Under the pieces are notes generated by a model. That model ran no database searches and had not been told where the DNA came from. It saw only the letters and a list, made by a program, of their open reading frames with translations. Both the position numbers and the translations under genes were made by a program. Positions 1 to 8,947 of a DNA stretch of 64,000 nucleotides are shown piece by piece; position 1 is the first letter of the stretch, and the number at the start of each line of letters is the position of its first letter. Source of the DNA: Paenibacillus macerans (lineage in GTDB: Bacteria; Bacillota; Bacilli; Paenibacillales; Paenibacillaceae); the NCBI RefSeq assembly GCF_900454495.1, contig NZ_UGSI01000001.1, positions 2,046,001 to 2,110,000 on the forward strand, given 5' to 3'.

Positions 1-95
1 ATTTTGTTGGCCTGAACATACACAAAAGGCGTTGCGACGAGCATAATCAAAAGGACGGCCAACCCCGTTTTAAACTTTTTTCTGATAGGAATCAT
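1..95 (-). CDS. N-terminus of an exported or membrane protein, cut by the window edge
   Basis: The first 31 codons of a minus-strand gene are present, reading MIPIRKKFKTGLAVLLIML and continuing hydrophobic to an alanine-rich stretch. A basic start followed by about 16 hydrophobic residues looks like a signal peptide or membrane anchor. It begins 10 bp after the lipoprotein gene stop at 106, so the two are probably one transcript. An AAAGGA lies directly against the ATG, which is too close for a good ribosome site, so translation may be coupled. The product cannot be named from what is visible. Confidence 0.5.
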   Translation of the reverse strand, partial: MIPIRKKFKTGLAVLLIMLVATPFVYVQANK

Positions 96-105
96 TCCTT
101 TGTTT

Positions 106-513
106 TTAGAACCTTCTATCGAAATACTTCTCAAAAAACGCTCTGATGTATCCTTCAAATTCGGAGTTAGGTTTATAGTAGACGCCTTGGATGAGGTTTG
201 GAATAAACCCTAGCTTTTTTTCCTCTCCCTCATATAAACTTATCCCAAACATAAACCCCGTCCTGTCCTCCTGGTTCTGATCGGGGGTCAGCTTGATATC
301 TTTGATGCGGGTAATCCATTCCGCAATTTGCTGCCGGTCTTCGATCACCCTTCTTGCTCCCGTTGAGCCATCCGCCAAAATCACTTTATCGACTTGCAAA
401 ATATCGCCGGGATAAACCTCCGACAAGGAAAGGGGGCGTAAAGGGAGTGATTCCGGCTTGCTCTGGCATCCGGCGACCAATACGAACACCAAGATGATCC
501 ATAACCGTTTCAT
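106..513 (-). CDS. small lipoprotein of unknown function
   Basis: The ATG at 513 gives a 135-residue protein starting MKRLWIILVFVLVAGCQSKP. That is a short basic N-terminus, a hydrophobic core and the lipobox LVAGC, so the protein is predicted to be lipid-anchored on the outer face of the membrane. The frame is also open to a TTG at 534, but the ATG start gives the typical lipoprotein signal and has GGAG 13 bp upstream. The mature part is acidic and soluble with no motif I recognise. Function unknown. Confidence 0.7.
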   Translation of the reverse strand: MKRLWIILVFVLVAGCQSKPESLPLRPLSLSEVYPGDILQVDKVILADGSTGARRVIEDRQQIAEWITRIKDIKLTPDQNQEDRTGFMFGISLYEGEEKKLGFIPNLIQGVYYKPNSEFEGYIRAFFEKYFDRRF

Positions 514-689
514 AATACACAAACCGCTCCTCAAAGACAGATTAAGACCTAATTTTCCGGCTCAAAACTTTTTGACAAAATCATCTTCATCCTAACCCGT
601 TCAGCTTTCCAGCGCGATGGTATTGCCCCGAGAAAAGCTGCAACCGCCAGGCTGTCTGAAAAACTCCAGCGAGAAAAACATAAAGGCAA

Positions 690-882
690 AAAATGCCGTT
701 ATTCCAGCGATATCCGTCCATTTGGGAGAGATAGAGACAATTTATGTTGCTATTTTCTCGAACCGCAAGGAAATCCCCGCGTTTCGGACCATTCATAGGA
801 AAATAAGTACAAAATATGCCGCTAATGGGAACCAGCATGATCATATCAGGGTAATAAGCACATAAAGTGCCGCTATTTTGAG
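690..882 (-). repeat. four-unit intergenic repeat, copy 1
   Basis: Read on the minus strand, four copies of the bipartite motif TARCGG-N11-CTTATTT start (first A of AATAGC or equivalent) at 877, 826, 754 and 703, so spacings are 51, 72 and 51. The third unit is degenerate (TAGCAA). The same four units in the same order and spacing occur at 13069, 33599 and 59385. Short open frames across this stretch are a by-product of the repeat. The gap 514-1038 holds no convincing gene. Confidence 0.8.
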
Positions 883-887
883 GTCCT

Positions 888-985
888 GCCGACCAGTTGG
901 TCCCGCCGAAGGTTGGTCTACAGACGGTTGGTCCTACCGACGCTTTCTCCTGCCACGGTTGCTCCCGCCGACAGTTGGTTGCCGT
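888..985. repeat. GTTGGTC minisatellite, degenerate
   Basis: GTTGGTC or near variants recur at about 896, 912, 927, 957 and 974, mostly 15-17 bp apart, with CCGAC or CCGAA between them. It directly abuts the four-unit repeat. It contains an open frame, but nothing about it looks coding. Confidence 0.6.
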
Positions 986-1038
986 TTCCGGTAGCCGGCA
1001 GTCAAACGCCGATTTCTGGGCGGGGCCGAATTTACTGT

Positions 1039-2571
1039 CTATTCCCTCCGCAAAATGAACTCCCCGGTCACCGCGTCGATAAAAGCGAGGCGCCGCTTTT
1101 CCCCACGGCGGTTCGCCGCCGTAGGATCGGATTGATACACGAGCCGGTATTCCGGCGTCTCCTGATCACGATCCAGAAACCACTTTAGACGAAGTTTCAG
1201 CTGCCCGGCATATAACCCGAAGGCCTGTTCGGGCGTAATCGCCGGATGGAATTGCCTTGAAGCGAGAGCCTCGATCATTTCATAAGAAGTCCCCATATAC
1301 ATGCATACGGCTTTGGTAGCAGTGCACACGCTGATCGTTACCCGTTCGAGATGAAGGGGGATGCCGCCGATATAAACCGGCAGGTAAAAAAATTCCCTGG
1401 ACCGCTCCTCTTCCCTCTCGTCCTCGGCATCCATTTGCAGTTGGAGATACTTCGTATAATCCGGGAAAACCATCCGCAAAAACCGTTCCGCCACTTCCCA
1501 GCACTCGGCCCGGTTTAGCGCGGGACTCCCTTCCTCGCCACAGCCCGTATGGTGATAACCAACCAGCCGTCCCGTCGATTTTTCCACCTGCACCATAATC
1601 GAAGCTTTGCGGAAAAAGCGCAGCTTGTCCCCCCATTTTCGCTCCATATAACCTTCCGCCGACAGGGGATCCCGTTCAACCTCCTCTTCCTCTTGCGTCT
1701 TAAGTTGATAGATCCGTGTGATTCTTTCCTCATCGTCCGAACATTTTTCCAGGACATACCGGTTCATATCGATACCCAGCCGCTGCTCCCAGGACTCTTC
1801 CGAAAGAGGCGGCGCTTGCATTATGTTCTCACTCGAAGATAGCGGGCGGCTCGGCGGCAAAACATAATGATCAGGTCCGAACAGGTCGCGGCCGGTGGCC
1901 GCGTCGATCAGGGCATGGTCCGGCTCAGGCTCATAAACAAGGAGGTATTCGGATTCGCTGCCTTTTATTTCATAGATGGAAGGATGCAGGTTTAAAATAA
2001 TGGGGTTCATCCGCAGACGTTGCTTGTGGTCCTCTAAAACTTGCGCTTCAGGCGCGATCGCCTCGGGCCGGCCCGGTATAGGAATCGTCTTGTCCAACCG
2101 TCCTTCCAGCCGATAACGGGTAACGTTGAAGCGGTGATCCACCGTCAGCTCGCACCCCGTTTCCGGGAGCGGCAAGCCCAAAGCTTCCTGGCGATAGGCG
2201 AACGTATACGGAATTCGTCTTTTCATCGTTTCGCAGAAGGTCAGTTTGCCAGGCTCGGGATGATATTCGGCTACAAAGGCATCCGCGGCCTTTTTCGCCA
2301 GCTTAAGCTTATCTTCATCCGCCAAAAGGCTTGCGGTTTCCGCCCCGTTATCCCCCTCCGGCCCGTTTATGCTAAACCGGGTAAGAACTCCCGTGGCGAT
2401 ATCCAGGGAGACTTCAATTTGCTGCTCCTCATCGCCGGGATCCTCCCAAATAAAACATCGTTCCCGCTCTTCCTCCTGGGGAACACTGTCCTCCATCTCC
2501 AGCCGGTAATGCGGGGGGACTGCGGCAATGGTTTGCGCGATTTGGCGAAGTTGATTGAAATCAATGCCCAT
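1039..2571 (-). CDS. YcdB/YcdC-type (PepSY-like) repeat protein
   Basis: A 510-residue acidic protein starting MGIDFNQLRQIAQTI, with GGGGGAAG upstream of the ATG. It has three similar segments of the type 'LEVSLDIATGVLTRF', 'YEPEPDHALIDAATGRDLFG' and 'YQSD...RRLAFIDAVTGEFI'; the D-A-x-T-G turn is typical of PepSY and YcdB/YcdC domains. There is no signal peptide, so it is probably cytoplasmic unless anchored by a partner. It lies 16 bp after the DinB-type gene on the same strand. The molecular role of this family is unknown. Confidence 0.65.
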   Translation of the reverse strand: MGIDFNQLRQIAQTIAAVPPHYRLEMEDSVPQEEERERCFIWEDPGDEEQQIEVSLDIATGVLTRFSINGPEGDNGAETASLLADEDKLKLAKKAADAFVAEYHPEPGKLTFCETMKRRIPYTFAYRQEALGLPLPETGCELTVDHRFNVTRYRLEGRLDKTIPIPGRPEAIAPEAQVLEDHKQRLRMNPIILNLHPSIYEIKGSESEYLLVYEPEPDHALIDAATGRDLFGPDHYVLPPSRPLSSSENIMQAPPLSEESWEQRLGIDMNRYVLEKCSDDEERITRIYQLKTQEEEEVERDPLSAEGYMERKWGDKLRFFRKASIMVQVEKSTGRLVGYHHTGCGEEGSPALNRAECWEVAERFLRMVFPDYTKYLQLQMDAEDEREEERSREFFYLPVYIGGIPLHLERVTISVCTATKAVCMYMGTSYEMIEALASRQFHPAITPEQAFGLYAGQLKLRLKWFLDRDQETPEYRLVYQSDPTAANRRGEKRRLAFIDAVTGEFILRRE

Positions 2572-2587
2572 GAGTGTGGCTTCCCCC

Positions 2588-3163
2588 TTACTTCAAGCGC
2601 TTCAGTTCATCGTCGGTAAAGTTTTTGACGACCTTGTCTTGCGAAAATTTTGTCTCATTATATTGATAGGAGCGGTTTCTTGGGATGGACAAGCTGTCCC
2701 AGTCCGTTTTCTTCAGAATCTTGGCGGCATATATGATCTGCCCGACATGGTAAGGGTAGTGCGCCAGCTGCCTGTTGATCGCCTCCATAACGGTGTGGCC
2801 TTCATTGCGGATATATACAATTTGCGTCAATTGATCCGGCCGGACGGAACGAATGGCGCTGAGCAAGCAATCCCAGCCTTCATTCCATTTTTGCAGCAGT
2901 TCCTCTTGGCTTAGGATATCATTTTCAAACTCGGCATCGCGGTTGCGCCAAGGTTTCTCCCCGTCGGACGTAAGAAAATCGGTCCAGCGCGAAAGCATGT
3001 TTCCCCACAGGTGCTTTACGATCGTGGCAATGCTGTTGGAATCCTCGTTAAAAGCGGCGAACCATTGGTCCGGTTCCAATTGAGCCATCGCTTTTTCTCC
3101 CAGCGTTTTATAGTAAAGAAATTGCTTCTCTACGCTTTCCAGATAGATTTGATTCACGTCCAT
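2588..3163 (-). CDS. DinB/DUF1572-family protein
   Basis: A 191-residue four-helix-bundle type protein. Spaced histidines characteristic of the DinB superfamily metal site are visible in IVKHLWGN (about residue 49) and HYPYHVGQI (about residue 135). Family members bind a divalent metal; some are thiol-dependent transferases, but most, including the Bacillus YizA/DUF1572 group, have no proven reaction. AAGGAGGAAC precedes the ATG at a good distance. It is the upstream gene of a probable two-gene unit with the YcdB-like protein. Confidence 0.7.
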   Translation of the reverse strand: MDVNQIYLESVEKQFLYYKTLGEKAMAQLEPDQWFAAFNEDSNSIATIVKHLWGNMLSRWTDFLTSDGEKPWRNRDAEFENDILSQEELLQKWNEGWDCLLSAIRSVRPDQLTQIVYIRNEGHTVMEAINRQLAHYPYHVGQIIYAAKILKKTDWDSLSIPRNRSYQYNETKFSQDKVVKNFTDDELKRLK

Positions 3164-3289
3164 GGGATGTTCCTCCTTCTTTTCTTTCCAGAATTTTCAT
3201 ATATCTTAACATAGATACCTGCTCCTGGGAAATACGATTCCGAAACGGATCAAACGGTTCTCGGCATCTGCTTTCGCCGGTATCCAGAT

Positions 3290-3820
3290 CTACAGCTTTA
3301 TGGCTTTTAACGCTTGTATTAATTCGGTAATGGAAGGGGTCAGCACGCCATTGGGATCCTGCTGCAAATCGCCAAAGTTTCCATATTCCGTATCAATCCA
3401 TTCAACCGCTCCCGTTTGATTGTTAAAAACCAGCAAAATTTCGCCGATATTCGCATAGATGGAACCGATCCAGATCCGCTGCCCAAAGTCATTTCCGCCG
3501 GTCCATACGGTGTAGTTATTCATGAGCTGTTCATTGATGGTCTGGCTTGGGTCCAAACCTTGAAGCGCGATATGGAGCTTAGATTCTTTATTGAATTCAA
3601 ACCAGTTTCCCCATTGATCCGTGGACGGCACCTGGGACGCATCGATAACCCCTTCCAACTCCTCAAAATAAAAACTCCCGTAATATTCTTGCAGTTCCGG
3701 ATGAAGCGTAAACCCAAGCTCCCGCTCGGCCGCCGAAAAATCAACTTCTTCCGTATTTACTTGATAGGCACCTGGATAATGTTGTTGTAGAAAGTGTTGA
3801 AGTGTCTCTTTAAGCATCAT
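3290..3820 (-). CDS. Syd / SMI1-KNR4 superfamily protein
   Basis: With AAAGGAG before the ATG pair at 3820 the protein is 176 residues, starting MMLKETLQHFLQQHYPG. The helix plus LHPELQEYYGSFYFEELEG and the later ILLVFNNQTGAVEWIDTEYG resemble the Syd branch of the SMI1/KNR4 (SUKH) superfamily. Syd in enterobacteria checks SecY complexes; SUKH proteins in Firmicutes are often toxin-immunity proteins. No toxin gene is adjacent, so the role is open. The frame is open further upstream to 3883 but has no ribosome site there. Confidence 0.55.
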   Translation of the reverse strand: MMLKETLQHFLQQHYPGAYQVNTEEVDFSAAERELGFTLHPELQEYYGSFYFEELEGVIDASQVPSTDQWGNWFEFNKESKLHIALQGLDPSQTINEQLMNNYTVWTGGNDFGQRIWIGSIYANIGEILLVFNNQTGAVEWIDTEYGNFGDLQQDPNGVLTPSITELIQALKAIKL

Positions 3821-3907
3821 ATATAGCTCCTTTATTCGCCGGATAATCCCAGTATAGCATGCTTTATAGGCATACTCTGCCATAAAACGAATCGCTGCTC
3901 AATTCAC

Positions 3908-4086
3908 GTTGGAAATACCCAATAGAATTGGAAGGCTATCTCCAAATAGCAGGGTTGATTGGATTTTTCCAATAGATTTACCCCAACATTGAAAAAAAGA
4001 GCTTGATCGAGCAAATCTATTGGATATTTCCAACCAGACGGCTGATTCAGCAGTTTCTAAGGCTAAGCTATTGGATTTTTCCAATC
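3908..4086. repeat. paired CTATTGGAWWTTTCCAAT palindrome repeats
   Basis: Near-palindromes of the form CTATTGGATTTTTCCAAT occur at 4068-4085 and 4017-4033 on the plus strand and, inverted, at 3958-3975 and 3909-3924. Both same-strand pairs are 51 bp apart and the two pairs point away from each other. A weaker related unit lies at 3926-3949. The stretch is intergenic between the Syd-like gene and the secreted protein. Confidence 0.7.
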
Positions 4087-4235
4087 AGCCAAACCGCAAC
4101 CCCACTTCCCCCGCCAATCCCCAAGACAAGCCCGCTTTAAAGGACGATATACGGATATTTTCCTTTGCAAATATTGCCGCTACAATGAGAAAAAATCGGC
4201 GGGTGCTCATCCGCGTGAAAGTGAGGGAGATGAAG

Positions 4236-6560
4236 ATGTTAGCTCATCGTTTGAAGCGGAATGGCGGCGTTTCCTGTTGGTTGTTTAGGCTCTGCATCGC
4301 GCTACTGTCCGCGGCATTGCTTCCCCTGTGGCCCCTGGCTTCGCTTCCCGCCGCATCGGCCGAGTCCTCCTTGACCATCGACACGCCTGCGGACGGCGAG
4401 GATGTGGACGTCGGGACGATCACCGTATCCGGCCGTTATAGCGAAGCTTACGCCATCAAACTGATCGTAGGCGGCACCGAGCAGCTCGATACCCGGATGG
4501 AAGGGGAAAGCGGCGCGGAATCGGGCACATGGTCTGCCGAACTGGACACAAGCCGGTATGACGGGGAGATCACTCTGGTCGCCAAAGGAACGAACAGCAC
4601 TACCCGTTATGGCGTGACCAGCGCCCCCGCCGTCATCACCGTAAACAATCCGGACGCGGTGAAGCCGGTCGTGACCATCATCAGCCCGCGCGACGGGGAG
4701 AAGGTCAAAGGTTCCGGCACGACGGTTCAAGTCTTTGTTGCCTCCCCAAACCCGTTGACGAAAGTGGAGGTGAGAATTAACGGAGGTGCGTGGAAACGGG
4801 CGGGGAAATCCGGAAAAGTATACAAGTACAACTGGAACACAAAAGGCCTCGGCAACAAAACCTCCAGCATTGAGGCCAGGGCCGTTGATTCGCGGGGGAA
4901 CATCGGCCGCAGCTTAACCGTCTATGCTTCCACCGGCAGCGGAACCCACGAGGATATTACGCTTGCAAAACAGGATCGGGCCATGTGGATTTGGGAAAAA
5001 GCGGCCTACAACCTGTTCCTTAACCCGGGTTCGCGGACCGCGCTAAAAGCGTTTGCCGACGACACCTCCACCTTCGATTCGGATCCGATCACCACTTTTT
5101 ATGTCGGCGTGTTCCCCTATGGCGGGGTAGACATCCTGGAGGAATATCCGGAAAAAGTCCGCGATTTCGTGCGGTGGGCGCACGACAACGGGTACCAGGT
5201 TCATGCCTGCATCGCCGGCGGTACGACTCCTCCATATTTGGGAGCGCTTACACCATATCACGAGCATGCGATCCGCGAGATGGAAAAAGTGATCAACTAC
5301 AACATCTCCGCCGCGCCGGACGAACGCTTTGACGGCGTCAACGTGGATATTGAACCTTATATCCTGCCCGAATTCGGAGCCGAAAAGCCCTCCGTTCAGC
5401 GGCAATATCTGGATGTCCTGCAAAAAATGATCGACCGCCGGGACACCGCCGGCATCGATTTGCCCTTCGGGCCGGCCATCCCGCGCTGGTTCGACAGCAG
5501 CGCGAGCTCCAGCGATATTACGTGGAACGGCGAAACGAAATGGCTGTCCGAGCATGTCCAGGACATCAGCGACTATATTTCGATCATGGATTACCGCGAT
5601 ACCGCGGACGGCAGCGCCGGCATCATCGCCCAGGCGCAAGGCGAACTGGCCTACGCCAACGCGATCGGCAAGCCGAATTCCGTCGTGGTCGGCGTGGAAA
5701 CGCTCGATATCGCAAACAGCGGCGATCCTGAAACGATCACCTTCCGCGAAGAGGGACGGACTTACATGGAAGCGGAGCTCGACAAAGTGTACGCGGCGTT
5801 CAACGGCAATCCCGCGTTTGCGGGGATCGCCATGCACCACTACGATTCCATCCGCTGGCTGCCTTCCGTCTGGGGACCGGACGGCCACTTGTGGCGCGTC
5901 AAGCCGGAGGATACCTCGCCCCCGTCCGCGTTGAGCGGAGATCCGGAGGCGGCGGCGTTCGATTATCAAAGCATCAATTTAAGCTATGGCCGGGCCACGG
6001 ACGACTCCGACATTGAGCATTATTTGATATACCGCAGCACGGAGCCGGATTTTACCGCGGATGAAAGCAGTCTCGCCGGAAGCTCGCGGAATTTGACCTA
6101 CGTGGATTCGGGCCTGCTGCCGGATACGACCTATTACTACAAAGTTGCGGCCATGGATATCAGCGGAAATGTCGGTCCTGCCACCTCCGCAACCTCAAGC
6201 GCGACGGCATCCACGTATTTGCGGCCGATGATCATCGGCGATATGGATGTGGTCTTTAACGGAACGCGCGCCGAGGTGTCGCTGCACATCGTCGACCTGG
6301 AAACCGGCGATGGCGTGACCGCCGCCGTATACGGCCGGTTTACGCAAAGCGGAGGCCGATACATCGAAATGCGGACCGACGCGGACGGTTTGGCCACCGG
6401 AAGCTCCGAGGCGTTGACCTTTCCTTCCGGCGAAGCCGGTTTCTGGCCGCAGCGGATCGTGGCCCCCGGCTACTATTGGGCGTCCGCCTACGATGAGCGG
6501 CGTAACGCGACCGCCTCGTGGTCCAAGACGGCTTTCAGTACAACGCCTGATCCGCAATAA
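4236..6560 (+). CDS. secreted TIM-barrel protein with Ig-like and fibronectin type III domains
   Basis: AGGGAG lies 6 bp before the ATG at 4236; the frame is open back to 4020 but that part reads through intergenic repeats. The 774-residue product has a long signal peptide (hydrophobic core, cut near ASAE), two Ig-like modules (about residues 40-225, including VVTIISPRDGEKVKG), a TIM-barrel-like region from about 230 with DGVNVDIEPY and DYISIMDYRD, which look like glycoside-hydrolase strand ends with catalytic acids, then an FN3 domain (about 565-650, TTYYYKVAAMDISGN) and a C-terminal beta domain. It probably acts on an extracellular glycan. The 3' end overlaps the convergent aldolase gene by 26 bp. 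Confidence 0.65.
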   Translation: MLAHRLKRNGGVSCWLFRLCIALLSAALLPLWPLASLPAASAESSLTIDTPADGEDVDVGTITVSGRYSEAYAIKLIVGGTEQLDTRMEGESGAESGTWSAELDTSRYDGEITLVAKGTNSTTRYGVTSAPAVITVNNPDAVKPVVTIISPRDGEKVKGSGTTVQVFVASPNPLTKVEVRINGGAWKRAGKSGKVYKYNWNTKGLGNKTSSIEARAVDSRGNIGRSLTVYASTGSGTHEDITLAKQDRAMWIWEKAAYNLFLNPGSRTALKAFADDTSTFDSDPITTFYVGVFPYGGVDILEEYPEKVRDFVRWAHDNGYQVHACIAGGTTPPYLGALTPYHEHAIREMEKVINYNISAAPDERFDGVNVDIEPYILPEFGAEKPSVQRQYLDVLQKMIDRRDTAGIDLPFGPAIPRWFDSSASSSDITWNGETKWLSEHVQDISDYISIMDYRDTADGSAGIIAQAQGELAYANAIGKPNSVVVGVETLDIANSGDPETITFREEGRTYMEAELDKVYAAFNGNPAFAGIAMHHYDSIRWLPSVWGPDGHLWRVKPEDTSPPSALSGDPEAAAFDYQSINLSYGRATDDSDIEHYLIYRSTEPDFTADESSLAGSSRNLTYVDSGLLPDTTYYYKVAAMDISGNVGPATSATSSATASTYLRPMIIGDMDVVFNGTRAEVSLHIVDLETGDGVTAAVYGRFTQSGGRYIEMRTDADGLATGSSEALTFPSGEAGFWPQRIVAPGYYWASAYDERRNATASWSKTAFSTTPDPQ

Positions 6561-7521
6561 CCTGCCGGAGCGTTTCGATTTCCACGCGGGTCATTTCATA
6601 TCCGGCGATATCATGGGCGGCTTCCTCCGGAATGACGCCGGACAACGCCAGGCACCACAGCATCCGCAAAATGTATTTGTCCATCGGCTGCATAAACGTA
6701 CGTTCGGCATAGGCGTCAACCCGCGAGGATAGCGCCAGAAAGGTTTCGAAATTCCCCTCTGCGAACGTCCGCATCAGATCGCGCTGGATGCCCGGGAACG
6801 CGGCGCCCAATCCGACCAGGGCGCTGCGGGCCCCGCGCATCAGCGAGTAACCGAACATCCGGTCCTCTCCGGTGATGAGCAGCTTCTCCGGGAACTCGGA
6901 CGAAATCAGCGTGGATACGTCCTGCAGCGTCATGACGCTGTCGAGCGTGGCCACTTTGATGCCGAGCGTCCGGGGCAGCGCGAGCAGTTCCCGCAGCACT
7001 TCTGCGGAATACGACACGCCCCCGGCCTCGTCATACAAATAAAAAAGCACCAAAGGGCAGCCGAACCGGGACAGCTTGCAATGATAGCTTACGATCGCCT
7101 CATCCCGTTCCCCGGGGGGCAGCCCCTTGAAAATCGCCGGCGGGAACACGAGCAGGGCGTCGGCCCCCCAATGAATCGCATCGGCGGCCATGCCCAGGCT
7201 GTCCCGTTCCCACTGGCGGATTTTCATGCTCCCCAGCAGCCGGTTGTCGGGAATCGCTCCCACCCCGGCGATCAGCAGTTTTTGTTCGCCCAGCGCGGAT
7301 TTCCAAACCTCCAGCACCTGCTTGCGCTCATGCCGATCCAAATGCAGCCCTCTGCCCGTATGCGCCCAAACGGCGGCGCCGGCGATCGGCTGTTCCGAAA
7401 GATACTGCGCGTAGGCTTCCTGCGCTTTCGCGTGGATTTGTCCCGTATAATAGCGGGGCACGGGCACGGCGGGGATCAACCCCCAAGTACATGCGTTTTT
7501 CACGGCATCCGTGTTATTCAT
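6535..7521 (-). CDS. dihydrodipicolinate synthase-family class I aldolase (1)
   Basis: A 328-residue DapA/NanA-superfamily protein. The probable Schiff-base lysine is in LGIKVATLDS and the tyrosine region is in VLFYLYDEAGG. Family members cleave or dehydrate 2-keto sugar acids through pyruvate-type imines. It is the last gene of the minus-strand carbohydrate locus, 24 bp after the DHODH-like gene. A second, clearly different family member lies at 18984-20186, so the locus has two such enzymes. Typical lysine biosynthesis is unlikely in this context. Start at 7521 has AAGGAAGG upstream. Confidence 0.7.
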   Translation of the reverse strand: MNNTDAVKNACTWGLIPAVPVPRYYTGQIHAKAQEAYAQYLSEQPIAGAAVWAHTGRGLHLDRHERKQVLEVWKSALGEQKLLIAGVGAIPDNRLLGSMKIRQWERDSLGMAADAIHWGADALLVFPPAIFKGLPPGERDEAIVSYHCKLSRFGCPLVLFYLYDEAGGVSYSAEVLRELLALPRTLGIKVATLDSVMTLQDVSTLISSEFPEKLLITGEDRMFGYSLMRGARSALVGLGAAFPGIQRDLMRTFAEGNFETFLALSSRVDAYAERTFMQPMDKYILRMLWCLALSGVIPEEAAHDIAGYEMTRVEIETLRQVIADQALY

Positions 7522-7545
7522 TCGTACAACCTTCCTTTTCTTTTT

Positions 7546-8844
7546 CTACTCCAGAAAAAAAGCGCGTCCCCGGTCCCGATACCAATTCGTCACCTCAAGG
7601 AATGAAGCTGTTCCGCTGCGGCCGGCGATTTCGCCCGTTTCGCGCAAATGAAGCATCCAAGCAACCAATCCTACATCGGGATGGAAAAATAATTCATGCA
7701 GCGCGCGCTGCGTTTTGGAGCCCCGCTTCATGCTGTAGGCGTCGCCCGGCAATTGAAACAACGTATGCATCTGCAGGCTCGAAACGCCGCGCAGCGCATA
7801 TTCCAGCGCCATTTTGCCAGAGTGCACGTCGCCCGTTCCCGACAGGACGGGCACGGGGAACGGCAGCTCGCCTTGCAGCTCCAGCCGGCGCAGCCCGGAC
7901 AAAATCCGCAGATTGCGCGCGCTGAGGTCCGGTCCGCCATAGGCCGCCCCGGCTTTACCGCCGCCGGCAGCCGGACGGCCGGAGTCGTACAGCCGGTTCG
8001 CGTAAACGATATAATCCGCCCCGGCAGCCCCTTCTTCCGCCAATGTCCTTACCGTCCGCAATTGGAACTCGTCATCGAACAGCGTGTTCATCAGCTTGAT
8101 GCCCAGCCGTATATCCCCGTCCGGCAGCGCCGACCGGATCGCTTTCGGCACCTCCCTGAGCCAGCGTATAATCGCCGGGCGCTGGGCGGCCCGGTCAGAG
8201 CCGGCCAAAGTCGGGCTGAAATCTTTCTCCAGCTGAAGCGGACCGGCTTCGCCGGCCTCCTTCCAGACTTGCGCCAAGCGCCGCGTTGTATAACGGTATT
8301 CGTCCAAACGAAAATCCTCGCTTATGGCAGGCAGATGGTATTTACAGGACGGCACGACCACGGTTCCCCGTTCCCGCCCGAGCTGCAGCGCTTCCCGAAC
8401 GAAACTCAAATACTCGTCAAAACTGCCGTGCCAGCCCCGGCCTTGCCAGGTTACGTTCCAGCCCGGCTCTCCCGTTTCTTTGCCGACGATCCGGCCCACT
8501 TCCATCCGCGTTTCCTTGACGGCCCATTCCTTCATCGAGCGTTCGCCCTGCTCGTCCTCCGCGATGACCGTTTTGAGCACAACGAAGCCGAGGCCCGCTT
8601 CCGCATCGGCTTGGACCTGGTAAGCGCTGAGCGACAATTGGCCCGAGGCTTTGCCGAAAGGATTTTTGATCGGGCGCGGTCCATAATGTGAAGATACATC
8701 CAGTCCGTATTGTTCGAGCAAATAGCGTTCGAGCCGCTCCGGCAGCCCCGTTTCGCTGAACCGTTCGTAATCGCGGCGTATCCGCACCGCGTCCTCCCGT
8801 GAAATCCGCGGCGGACCGGCCGGCAAAATAAGGCGGTTAATCAT
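7546..8844 (-). CDS. dihydroorotate dehydrogenase-like FMN TIM-barrel enzyme
   Basis: GAGGGG lies 6 bp before the ATG at 8844, giving 432 residues. NPFGKASGQLSLS (about 60) matches the start of DHODH/dihydropyrimidine dehydrogenase barrels, KLMNTLFDDE the middle, and SGTGDVHSGKMALEYALRG with SSLQMHTLFQ the C-terminal phosphate-binding turn for FMN. The protein is longer than class 1 PyrD, and pyr genes are not nearby. Flanked by a sugar-regulator gene and an aldolase, it is more likely a catabolic flavoenzyme than part of pyrimidine synthesis. Substrate unknown. Confidence 0.6.
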   Translation of the reverse strand: MINRLILPAGPPRISREDAVRIRRDYERFSETGLPERLERYLLEQYGLDVSSHYGPRPIKNPFGKASGQLSLSAYQVQADAEAGLGFVVLKTVIAEDEQGERSMKEWAVKETRMEVGRIVGKETGEPGWNVTWQGRGWHGSFDEYLSFVREALQLGRERGTVVVPSCKYHLPAISEDFRLDEYRYTTRRLAQVWKEAGEAGPLQLEKDFSPTLAGSDRAAQRPAIIRWLREVPKAIRSALPDGDIRLGIKLMNTLFDDEFQLRTVRTLAEEGAAGADYIVYANRLYDSGRPAAGGGKAGAAYGGPDLSARNLRILSGLRRLELQGELPFPVPVLSGTGDVHSGKMALEYALRGVSSLQMHTLFQLPGDAYSMKRGSKTQRALHELFFHPDVGLVAWMLHLRETGEIAGRSGTASFLEVTNWYRDRGRAFFLE

Positions 8845-8947
8845 CCTCATCCCCTCTGTTATTAGGTTCTTGAAGATGTGTATTCAGAAATGGCCGGCCG
8901 TATCCTTGTTCCGGCAATTTTTTAACATTTGCAACCAATTCGGCGGT

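Noticed and set aside
587..865. Open frames of 82-85 codons on both strands
   Set aside because: They lie on the intergenic repeat that recurs elsewhere with stops and frameshifts, lack ribosome sites, and have no recognisable product.
4020..4235. N-terminal extension of the secreted TIM-barrel protein
   Set aside because: It reads through palindromic intergenic repeats; a ribosome site and a signal peptide support the start at 4236.
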